From JBOHNS01 sp050730835 (GTDB taxonomy: Bacteria > Patescibacteriota > Saccharimonadia > Saccharimonadales > UBA4665), in contig JBOHNS010000006.1 in the NCBI GenBank assembly GCA_050730835.1, forward strand, positions 1 through 5,340: 5,340 nucleotides of DNA. Reading direction: 5' to 3'. Positions 1 through 5,242 of this stretch are shown here, piece after piece. Position 1 is the first letter of the stretch, and each line of letters begins with the position of its first letter. Position numbers and translations under genes: made by a program. A model generated the notes under the pieces. It saw only the letters and a list, made by a program, of their open reading frames with translations, had not been told where the DNA came from and did not search any database.

Positions 1-158
1 GTCCGCAGCAGGACGAAAAGACCCCGTGCAGCTTTACTACAGCTTGACATTGAACCGGGTCGTATTATGTGTAGCATAGGTGGGAGACTTTGAATCTTAG
101 GCGCTAGCCTAGGTGGAGTCATCAGTGAAATACCACCCTTAGTACGATCTTGTTCTTA

Positions 159-362
159 CCGGGACCGAAATTTGCGGAGCAAATTCGGCCATTTACCATT
201 AACTATTTTTCAATTCTCATTTATTTTACATTTGTCATTTAATATTTGAGCTGCAACCACAGCCTAAAATGAAAAATGATACCTAGTAAATAAATGAAAA
301 ATGTTAAATGCGAAATGATAAATGAACCGTAATTTGGTCATCAAATTCCGGTTCCGGGACCG
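159..362 (+). other. Helix 79 insertion: long AT-rich foldback in 23S rRNA
   Basis: In E. coli helix 79 is a short stem of about 25 bases; here roughly 200 bases sit between TTGTTCTTA and GTGTCTGGTGGG. The two halves are complementary along their length. GGGACCG at 161-167 pairs with CGGTTCC at 349-355, and AT-rich arms follow with recurring CATTT on the left (190-240) and AAATG on the right (267-325). The tip is GCTG (250-253) with CAGC (260-263) around a six-base loop. The nine-base word CCGGGACCG occurs at both edges (159-167 and 354-362). It resembles the intervening sequences that RNase III excises from 23S rRNA in other bacteria. It has no coding capacity and is far too small for a group I or II intron with an ORF. 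Whether it is excised or kept as an expansion cannot be seen from DNA. Confidence 0.88.
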
Positions 363-638
363 TGTCTGGTGGGTAGTTTAACTGGGGCGGTTGCCTCCTA
401 AAGAGTATCGGAGGCGTTCAAAGGTTAGCTAGGTTCGGATGGAAATCGAATCGATAGTGTATACGCACAAGCTAGCTTGACTGTGAGGCCTACAAGCCAA
501 ACAGGTACGAAAGTAGGAGTAAGTTTTCCGCTGTCCATGCATTTATGCATATGAATGTGGTATCGGCAGCGCTTTCGGATAAAAGTTACGCCGGGGATAA
601 CAGGCTTATAGCGCCCAATAGTTCACATAGACGGCGCT

Positions 639-673
<35 letters not shown>

Positions 674-687
674 AGGGGGAGCACCTT

Positions 688-758
<71 letters not shown>

Positions 759-941
759 TTATATCCGCTGTGGACGATAGGAAATTTGAGAGGATTTGAC
801 CCTAGTACGAGAGGACCGGGTTGAACGCACCTCTGGGGTATGGATTGTTCTACCAAGGGCATTGTCCAGTAGCTACAGTGCGGAACAGATAAGCGCTGAA
901 AGCATATTAAGCGCGAAACTGACCTCAAGATTAGATTTCCC

Positions 942-1103
942 GGAGCCTACCTGTGAGGCTCGCTTCAAAGGCAAAAGCAACAGATTTTCGAGCGAAAAAG
1001 TTGAAAGGCGAGGAGGCATATCAGGATATGTTGACGAGCCTTTCGACTTTTGCAGCCGAAAAGATGTTGTTTTTGGCCGAAGCGAGTTTTACAGGTAGGC
1101 TCC
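942..1103 (+). other. Helix 98 insertion: 162-base near-complete hairpin in 23S rRNA
   Basis: GGAGCCTACCTGT at 942-954 is the exact reverse complement of ACAGGTAGGCTCC at 1091-1103. Inside, CTCGCTTC (958-965) pairs with GAAGCGAG (1079-1086), then the stretches around 973-990 and 1058-1075 and the AAAGTTGAAAGG / CCTTTCGACTTT arms continue the helix. The top is CATATC and GATATG around a two-base centre near 1017-1030. E. coli helix 98 at this place is a hairpin of about 25 bases. The composition is mixed, unlike the AT-rich helix 79 insertion, so the two probably arose separately. An open frame runs through it (GTG at 953), but its codons are forced by the foldback, so I do not call a gene. 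The likely fate is cleavage by a double-strand RNase or retention as an extended helix. Confidence 0.9.
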
Positions 1104-1198
1104 AGAGGACACTGAAAGACGATCAGTTTGATAGGCGCAAGGTGGAAGTGCGGTAACGCATGTAGCCGAAGCGTACTAATAGTCCCATTGACTTTTTA

Positions 1199-1709
1199 CG
1201 ACCAGAACAAATCCACCGCTTTACAATAAAGCTGGCAAAGCCACCTTTACCGTAAAGCTTCGGCGCTATACGCCATTTTTGGTTCCGGTTCGTTGCTAGC
1301 AGTATTTTCATACAGCTAGCATCCGATCCTCGCCAAGAAATGACGTCTAGCACTCGATGGATTCGTTCTGGGAGTCTGATGAGAGATTTCGGTTTCTTAT
1401 CAGATGAACAACGTGTAAATTGACTAGTTATTGGTGCTTATTTAATAAGCACTCGTTTGTCTAGATAAACGCTTTAACAATATCTCAATCCGTGACTTTG
1501 TAATCATGGACATCAACAGCAGCCTAGCACAGATCCATTTTGGGTTTTGTGTCTGGATGAAGTGCAAGGAAGATGTGAGCATTCGGGCGAGCCGTACTTA
1601 ATGTACGGTGAAGAGCGAAGCGGAACAATCTGACGCCGCAATTCGCCAGAAGGCTAGCGGTGCAACGAGCTTTGCTCGTTGGCAGGCTAGTCGTCACAAA
1701 AGGCCAAAA
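1199..1709 (+). other. 23S-5S internal transcribed spacer, hairpin-rich, no tRNA
   Basis: About 510 bases separate the two rRNAs. I searched by eye for tRNA T-loops (GGTTCRANNC) on both strands and found none. Clear local hairpins are GCTTTAC 1218-1224 with GTAAAGC 1252-1258; TGCTAGC 1294-1300 with GCTAGCA 1315-1321, with an inner GTAT/ATAC; a 12-pair stem 1375-1404; GTGCTTAT 1434-1441 with ATAAGCAC 1445-1452; CCGTAC 1592-1597 with GTACGG 1603-1608; and AACGAGC 1664-1670 with GCTCGTT 1674-1680, extended by CTAGC/GCTAG at 1654-1658 and 1686-1690. These probably guide precursor processing. A structured small RNA inside cannot be excluded. Confidence 0.75.
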
Positions 1710-1821
1710 TTGGTGCCCATGGCGCGGGGGAAACACCTGTTCCCATGCCGAACACAGCAGTTAAGCCTCGTAGCGGTTACAATACTTGGGGTTCACCCCT
1801 GGGAAAATAGCACGGTGCCAA
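1710..1821 (+). rRNA. rrf: 5S ribosomal RNA
   Basis: The 112-base unit has the 5S signature: a 5' strand TTGGTGCC that pairs over eight positions (two G-U) with GGTGCCAA at the 3' end, the loop A/helix II core ACACCTGTTCCCATGCCGAA, and the CAGTTAAGC motif. It follows 23S on the same strand and is followed ten bases later by an intrinsic terminator, the normal end of a 16S-23S-5S operon. The ends are set by the closing helix, and the mature termini may differ by one or two bases. Confidence 0.95.
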
Positions 1822-1830
1822 ATTATATAA

Positions 1831-1857
1831 AAGAGATCCGAATAGGATCTCTTTTTT
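1831..1857 (+). terminator. Intrinsic terminator of the rRNA operon
   Basis: AAGAGATCC (1831-1839) pairs perfectly with GGATCTCTT (1845-1853) around a five-base loop. The 3' side runs into six T (1852-1857). It lies directly after 5S rRNA. Confidence 0.92.
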
Positions 1858-1882
1858 CTTTGCACGCGGCCTCTGTGCTTGC

Positions 1883-1928
1883 AATTAAGTGAAATATGTA
1901 TTTTGGCATTGACAAATTAAGTGAGATA
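1883..1928 (+). repeat. Direct repeat pair, operator candidate
   Basis: AATTAAGTGAAATA at 1883-1896 recurs as AATTAAGTGAGATA at 1915-1928, 13 of 14 identical and offset by 32 bases (about three helical turns). The second copy fills the spacer between the -35 and -10 boxes of the promoter at 1909-1937, and the first lies upstream of the -35. This arrangement suits a repressor binding the same face twice. No regulator is identified. Confidence 0.5.
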
Positions 1929-1937
1929 GAGTAATAT
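1909..1937 (+). promoter_or_regulatory. Promoter of the 1977 gene
   Basis: TTGACA (1909-1914), a 17-base spacer and TAATAT (1932-1937) make a near-consensus housekeeping promoter. The predicted transcript starts near 1944, giving a leader of about 33 bases. AAAGGA at 1960-1965 is a modest ribosome binding site, eleven bases before the ATG. Confidence 0.8.
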
Positions 1938-1976
1938 AGGCGTAGTATTAAATGTAAACAAAGGAAAAATATTAAA

Positions 1977-2591
1977 ATGTCTGTAGAACAAATTAACCAA
2001 GCATATTTTACTGAGAGTGGCGCCATTTACGTTCCTGAGGCTGAAAACCCGGAATATTATGATGCCTTAAGAGACGAAATGGGTAAAAGGCGTCTTGATC
2101 ACTACAATTACAATGAGTATGGTTATGATAATAGGACGTACCAACAGCCTAAAGAGCGTTTAAATGATAGAGATGGGCGTGAAATAGCAGTCGGCATAAT
2201 TGACGAGAAAAGGCTAGATCTTGAAGATGGCGACACAGCAAGCACTGCAAACTTAAAAGCGCGCAATGACTTGCGGGATATGAAATCGTTTATAGTTCAT
2301 TTGGATCGTAAGCCTGATCTAAGTTATTACGGTACAGCCATTGATAAGGCTGCCGAGTTAGAGCAACAAGGTCAGCACGATAAGGCAGAAGTCGCAAAAG
2401 CTGGAGCTGAGTTCTTAAGACAGATTGCAGACATAGCGGAAGATCGGGGTCGCGCGGATCCTTTTGAGCCCTACGATCCTGATGCATATAAAAACGCAGT
2501 AAAAAGTGTCATCGATGAACACAATAGTCGCGTAGCAAAAAACGCCAGTCGCTCAAAACCTGACTCTCAAAACCCCCACATCAGCTGGTAG
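1977..2591 (+). CDS. Hypothetical acidic protein, C-terminus altered by IS insertion
   Basis: I do not recognise this 204-residue protein. It is soluble-looking and acidic, with no signal peptide, membrane segment or cysteine. Residues 43-55 are rich in Tyr and Asn, 56-115 are charged, and about 120-155 look helical (AAELEQQGQHDKAEVAKAG). A good promoter (1909-1937), a ribosome binding site at 1960-1965 and ATG support the start. The reading frame crosses the left end of the insertion sequence at 2558: residues 195-204 (PDSQNPHISW) and the TAG stop are encoded by the IS end, so the native protein was at least 194 residues with a different tail. No continuation of the frame is visible beyond the IS at 3474; either only the very end was lost or a deletion followed insertion. 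It may therefore be a truncated, possibly non-functional copy. Confidence 0.72.
   Translation: MSVEQINQAYFTESGAIYVPEAENPEYYDALRDEMGKRRLDHYNYNEYGYDNRTYQQPKERLNDRDGREIAVGIIDEKRLDLEDGDTASTANLKARNDLRDMKSFIVHLDRKPDLSYYGTAIDKAAELEQQGQHDKAEVAKAGAEFLRQIADIAEDRGRADPFEPYDPDAYKNAVKSVIDEHNSRVAKNASRSKPDSQNPHISW
2558..2577 (+). repeat. Left terminal inverted repeat of the IS
   Basis: ACCTGAC, one mismatched base, CTCAAAACC, one mismatch, then CC, compared with the inverted right end. The transposase stop codon (2567-2569 on the - strand) and codons 195 onward of the interrupted gene both lie in or run through it. Confidence 0.85.
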
Positions 2592-3388
2592 CTGAGTAAG
2601 ATTCGGACATAGTGCACGAAATAACCCTTCACCGACCTTGGGAACGAGCTGACTAAGAAGAGATGCTCCTTGAGATAGTCGAAGGTGCACTCAATCTTAG
2701 GCCTAGCTTGCAGGAGTAGTAATTGCCAGTGCTCTAGAACTTTCTTGGTTTGCTTTGGGTGTGGTGGCGAGAGAATGTAGGCTTGGTGCTCCCTCCACAT
2801 CTTGCGGCGCATGACGGAGGCGGTGTAGCCACCATCACCTACGGCAATAACAGTTGCGTCATTTACCAGGTAAGGTATCTGTTGCGAATCACTTTCGTTA
2901 GCTGGAGTGAAGCGAATGGCACAGAGCTGACACTTAAGATTACAGGCCGCATGAAGTTTAAAGCCATAGTGCCAGCCCTGCCAGTTCTTGCCGAAGTCAG
3001 CGACGCCTTTGGCTACCTTATGGCGATCAGCCCTGATCAGCTTACAGACCTGCAGCATGGTGCTATCCATGAAGCGCAAAGACGCATCTTTAACCAGTAG
3101 CTGGTCGGGGATGACCAGCATATCCGGTAAGGCGGCGTGGCACTTTTTCATCCAGGTACTGTAGGCCGGTAAGTTAAACCGGCGGCAGTAATACATTTGT
3201 GCCCAAGTATAGATGCCAGTTAGCGTACGCTGTGGTGCTGCCAGGCTGCTGAAGATAAGTAAGGCTACGACTTCGTTCTGATGCAGTTTTACTGGTCTAC
3301 CGCCCCTGGGGTCGGCTAACTGTCGGGGCAGAAAACTATCTACTACCGCTACTAAATTTGTTATATGATGAGCACGTAAAAGGCGCAT
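2567..3388 (-). CDS. IS982-family DDE transposase
   Basis: This 273-residue transposase cuts and joins the IS ends. The DDE triad is visible: D108 in FMDST, D185 in VGDGGY and E233 in KIECTFDYLK. The segment GWHYGFKLHAACN (138-150) matches the IS982 hallmark GW.YGFKLH, and the C-terminal RSVKGYF resembles the family's RS..GF. Family members are usually a little longer, about 290 residues. The start is well supported: AAGGAG eight bases before ATG at 3388. The stop codon falls inside the left terminal repeat, so the gene nearly fills the element. No frameshift or missing catalytic residue is seen, so it looks intact. The palindrome TTAACGAGTTAA at 3409-3420 in its upstream region may have a regulatory role, but this is speculative. 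Confidence 0.92.
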   Translation of the reverse strand: MRLLRAHHITNLVAVVDSFLPRQLADPRGGRPVKLHQNEVVALLIFSSLAAPQRTLTGIYTWAQMYYCRRFNLPAYSTWMKKCHAALPDMLVIPDQLLVKDASLRFMDSTMLQVCKLIRADRHKVAKGVADFGKNWQGWHYGFKLHAACNLKCQLCAIRFTPANESDSQQIPYLVNDATVIAVGDGGYTASVMRRKMWREHQAYILSPPHPKQTKKVLEHWQLLLLQARPKIECTFDYLKEHLFLVSSFPRSVKGYFVHYVRILLSYQLMWGF

Positions 3389-3453
3389 ATACTTTCTCCT
3401 TGTTTGTTTTAACGAGTTAACAAGAAAAGTGTAGCGTCTTTTCGCTATTTTGG

Positions 3454-3473
3454 GGAGGTTTTGAGGGTCAGGT
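3454..3473 (-). repeat. Right terminal inverted repeat of the IS
   Basis: Read on the - strand it starts ACCTGAC, then C, then CTCAAAACC, T, CC, and matches the left end at 18 of 20 positions. It lies upstream of the transposase start, 65 bases away. Confidence 0.85.
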
Positions 3474-3482
3474 AGTTTATTG

Positions 3483-3511
3483 TTGACATTAGCAATTTAT
3501 AATGCTATTAT
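3483..3511 (+). promoter_or_regulatory. Strong promoter of the KGG-protein gene
   Basis: TTGACA (3483-3488), a 17-base spacer and TATTAT (3506-3511) predict a start near 3518. It begins ten bases outside the IS end, so the IS did not supply it. The spacer carries a partial inverted repeat TAGCA (3490-3494) with TGCTA (3503-3507), a weak operator candidate. Confidence 0.85.
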
Positions 3512-3517
3512 GTTTAT

Positions 3518-3628
3518 GATTTCTTTGGAGAAATTTGAGGGTTTCGGCTTTTTATAAGCCGGGACTCTTTTGTTTTTCTTAAAAAAGTCTAAGAGAGATT
3601 ATAAATTAATAGGAGGTTACAGTTAATT
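3518..3628 (+). promoter_or_regulatory. Structured 5' leader of the KGG gene with full Shine-Dalgarno
   Basis: About 110 untranslated bases. CGGCTT (3545-3550) pairs with AAGCCG (3556-3561), and GACTCTTTT (3563-3571) pairs with AAAAAAGTC (3581-3589) with one mismatch. A perfect AGGAGG at 3611-3616 precedes the ATG by 12 bases, slightly far. Neither hairpin is followed by a proper U tract, so an attenuator is not supported. mRNA stability or translational control is possible. Confidence 0.55.
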
Positions 3629-3823
3629 ATGGCTGGAACTATTACTGGCGGCAAAGCCGCTGCAAACACTAACCGCAAGAAATACGGCGCTGATTTTTAC
3701 GCAAAAATCGGTGCTGCTGGCGGCAAAAAAGGCCGCACTGGTGGCTTTTTCGCTAACCGCGAGCTAGCTCGTCAAGCGGGCGCTAAGGGTGGCCGGATTT
3801 CGCGCCGCTCTAAAAAAGTTTAA
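3629..3823 (+). CDS. KGG-repeat small basic protein (stress-induced protein family)
   Basis: The 64-residue, strongly basic, Gly-rich protein carries the KGG / stress-induced repeat pattern: GGKAAANTNRKKYGADFY (residues 7-24), IGAAGGKKG (27-35), FFANRELARQAGAKGG (40-55) and a basic tail RISRRSKKV. Family members such as E. coli YciG are annotated as general stress proteins; the molecular role is not established, and nucleic-acid association is only an inference from charge. The start is supported by AGGAGG at 3611-3616 and the strong promoter at 3483-3511, so expression may be high. It is monocistronic: a terminator follows 30 bases after the stop. The last codons (AAA AAA GTT TAA) double as part of a terminator for the converging operon. 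The short length is normal for the family. Confidence 0.88.
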   Translation: MAGTITGGKAAANTNRKKYGADFYAKIGAAGGKKGRTGGFFANRELARQAGAKGGRISRRSKKV

Positions 3824-3846
3824 ACTTAACTTGTTAAGTTTAAACT
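3812..3846 (-). terminator. - strand terminator overlapping the KGG gene end
   Basis: AGTTTAAACTTAAC (3817-3830) and GTTAAGTTTAAACT (3833-3846) form a perfect 14-pair stem with a TT loop. Read on the - strand, the stem is followed by T residues from the A run at 3812-3817, giving a U tract. It would end transcripts of the peptidase gene whose stop is at 3885. The stem is AT-rich, so its strength is uncertain. Confidence 0.65.
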
Positions 3847-3852
3847 AAATAT

Positions 3853-3886
3853 AAGTTCGGCCTACAATTTGGGGCCGAACTTTTTT
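3853..3886 (+). terminator. + strand terminator of the KGG gene
   Basis: AAGTTCGGCC (3853-3862) pairs perfectly with GGCCGAACTT (3873-3882) around a ten-base loop, and six T (3881-3886) complete it. On the - strand the bases after the stem are not a clean U run, so it mainly serves the + direction. Confidence 0.9.
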
Positions 3887-4394
3887 ATAAGTGAACAAAA
3901 AATGTTTGCAATTTTTTGGTCTGTAAATGACTGCCCTCGAAATGCATTTGGCGGTACGGCCGGCAAAAGCGCGACTGGCTAACTTGCCAGATGCAGTGAC
4001 AATTGAGACACTCATATTCGCCGGAGTTTTGTTGCAGGCTGCGGTTACTACACACGGGACAAGTGCTGCGCCGATGCAACCATTCGCGGTAACTATCCAA
4101 ACAATCCTGAATGTGGTCGTCGCTAATTTTTTGATTATAACTTGGCGCTAAAATTTTTGCTTGTTGCCAGGCCGCGACTTCCAGGTTTAAGAGTTCGAAA
4201 TCGTATTTGTAGTATTTGTGGTCTAAAATACCGTGACCAATTTCGTGCAGCAGCGCCCAGATTGCCGGAGGTTTTTTGATGGATTCGGGGTTGAAGCTAA
4301 TTTGTTTTTGCTGCGGCGACCAATGAAAGTTTTGGTCTTCTATAAACGACAAATTCGGGAAGTCTTGCCTTAACTGATTAATTATCTGGTTCAT
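3885..4394 (-). CDS. Putative zinc metallopeptidase (HEIGH, ImmA/IrrE-like) with C-terminal zinc ribbon
   Basis: From the ATG at 4394 the product has 169 residues. HEIGH at 50-54 is an HExxH zinc site (H50, E51, H54), placed in WALLHEIGHGILDH. E72 in LEVAAWQQAKILAP is a plausible third ligand, as in ImmA/IrrE (M78-type) peptidases. C112/C115 (CPVC) and C129/C132 (CLNC) form a zinc-ribbon-like second site; such a ribbon also recalls SprT-like proteins, the main alternative. No signal peptide or membrane segment is seen, so it is likely cytoplasmic. I prefer 4394 to the upstream ATG at 4424 because AAAGG lies six bases before it. It overlaps the kinase gene by 17 bases, so the two are probably translationally coupled. 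The substrate is unknown, and no helix-turn-helix partner of the ImmR type lies nearby. Confidence 0.72.
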   Translation of the reverse strand: MNQIINQLRQDFPNLSFIEDQNFHWSPQQKQISFNPESIKKPPAIWALLHEIGHGILDHKYYKYDFELLNLEVAAWQQAKILAPSYNQKISDDHIQDCLDSYREWLHRRSTCPVCSNRSLQQNSGEYECLNCHCIWQVSQSRFCRPYRQMHFEGSHLQTKKLQTFFVHL

Positions 4395-5205
4395 AATTAG
4401 CCTTTGATAAATCGTAGCAGCCATAGATAACAGCTAATTCTGGCCGGCCAGCTTGCCTAATTGGCGGAATTGGCAGCAGCGGGTTTTCGTAAATTTTTAG
4501 CGCGGCGCTAAGTGGTTTCAGTAATTGTTCGCTGTGCGCGCCGACGCCGCCGCCGAGCATGATAATTTCTGGTTGTGTTAGCGCGATGATGTCGATCAAG
4601 CCAATGGCAATATTTTGGGCAATGATTTGCCAAGTTTTATCATCGTGGATTTCGCTGGCTTGCTTGCCGAAGCGCTCGGCGATGGCTTTGCCAGAGGCGA
4701 AACTTTCCCAGGGCACTTCTTGGCCGTCGTGTTCAACCATCATTTCGGCGCCGCCGCCATCTCCAAAATTGTCATCGATCACGCCATCATTAACCAAGCC
4801 GAAGCCGATTCCGGTGCTGATAGTTACGTACAAAACTTTTTTATAGTGGCTAGTTTCTTTTAGTAGCATGTACTCTGATAGAGCAGCCATTTTGGCGTCG
4901 TTTTCTATGACTACTGGTGTGTTTAATAATTGATTAATGTCTGATTGAATTGGTATTTCCCGCCATGGTAAATTGCCAAAGACTACGCCTAGGCCGCGCT
5001 CGCGGTCGATTATGGTAGCCGGCAGACCAACGCCGACAGCAATAAATTTTTTGTTCACAAACTGGTCAATTATTTTGCTTAATTCGTTGCAAAAATTACT
5101 ATAATCTTTTGGTGTAGCAAATTTATATTTTTCTACTATTACGCCGTTGTTATCAAGTGCCGCCACTAAAGTTTTGGTGCCGCCGATATCAATCCCTAAA
5201 TACAT
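4378..5205 (-). CDS. ROK-family sugar kinase homologue lacking the zinc motif
   Basis: This 275-residue ASKHA-fold protein resembles glucokinase-type ROK kinases, which phosphorylate hexoses with ATP. Visible motifs are the phosphate loop DIGGTKT (6-12), the catalytic Asp region ENDAK (101-105, D103), phosphate-2 TISTGIGFGLV (128-138) and the adenosine motif LGGGVG (217-222). The usual GEIGH sugar-binding box reads GGGAE (150-154), followed by MMVEHDG, and the CxCGxxGCxE zinc site is missing: VPWESFASG follows directly, keeping only E167. Sugar specificity may therefore be changed, or the protein may have another role. At 275 residues it is shorter than typical ROK kinases (about 300). The ATG at 5205 starts right before YLGIDIGGT, as expected for the family, but no Shine-Dalgarno precedes it; TATAAT at 5216-5211 suggests leaderless translation. 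It is first in an operon with the peptidase gene. Confidence 0.88.
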   Translation of the reverse strand: MYLGIDIGGTKTLVAALDNNGVIVEKYKFATPKDYSNFCNELSKIIDQFVNKKFIAVGVGLPATIIDRERGLGVVFGNLPWREIPIQSDINQLLNTPVVIENDAKMAALSEYMLLKETSHYKKVLYVTISTGIGFGLVNDGVIDDNFGDGGGAEMMVEHDGQEVPWESFASGKAIAERFGKQASEIHDDKTWQIIAQNIAIGLIDIIALTQPEIIMLGGGVGAHSEQLLKPLSAALKIYENPLLPIPPIRQAGRPELAVIYGCYDLSKANYEPDN

Positions 5206-5210
5206 AATTA

Positions 5211-5216
5211 ATTATA
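5211..5216 (-). promoter_or_regulatory. Candidate -10 box for the kinase operon (leaderless)
   Basis: On the - strand TATAAT lies five bases before the kinase ATG, which puts the expected RNA start at or within a base of the A of ATG. I find no good -35 box at 16-18 bases upstream, so this call is tentative. Confidence 0.4.
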
Positions 5217-5242
5217 AGTTTAACACAACTGGTGTTTTCCTT

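Larger units (their letters stand above)
2558..3473 (-). mobile_element. IS982-family insertion sequence, 916 bases
   Basis: A single transposase gene on the - strand is bounded by imperfect terminal inverted repeats that begin ACCTGAC: left 2558-2577, right 3454-3473, 18 of 20 positions matching. Ends starting with ACC and a length near 1 kb fit the IS982 family. The flanking eight bases (CGCTCAAA left, AGTTTATT right) are not duplicated, so no target-site duplication is seen. It sits in the 3' end of the preceding gene and ten bases before the -35 box of the KGG gene, and it appears more GC-rich than its surroundings. Both ends and the transposase frame are intact, so it may still be mobile. 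Confidence 0.85.

Noticed and set aside
159..362. Self-splicing intron in 23S
   Set aside because: About 200 bases of foldback lack recognisable group I or group II core motifs; an IVS-like hairpin explains the complementarity better.
1123..1353. - strand frame of 76 codons over the 23S end and spacer
   Set aside because: Antisense to rRNA, no start signals, no recognisable protein features.
1524..1892. Frames on both strands over the spacer, 5S and terminator
   Set aside because: They run through the 5S rRNA and its terminator and have no credible ribosome binding site.
2290..3100. Opposite-strand frames inside the 1977 gene and the transposase
   Set aside because: Shadows of well-supported genes.
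3516..3557. Upstream ORF of 13 codons (MISLEKFEGFGFL) in the KGG leader
   Set aside because: Its ATG lies at or just before the predicted RNA start (about 3518), it lacks a ribosome binding site, and its stop falls in the first hairpin without a terminator. Possible, but unsupported.
4395..4424. Upstream start for the peptidase (ten extra residues, MAATIYQRLI)
   Set aside because: No Shine-Dalgarno before 4424, while AAAGG lies six bases before the ATG at 4394.
3927..4863. + strand frames opposite the peptidase and kinase genes
   Set aside because: Mirror frames of real - strand genes, without start signals.
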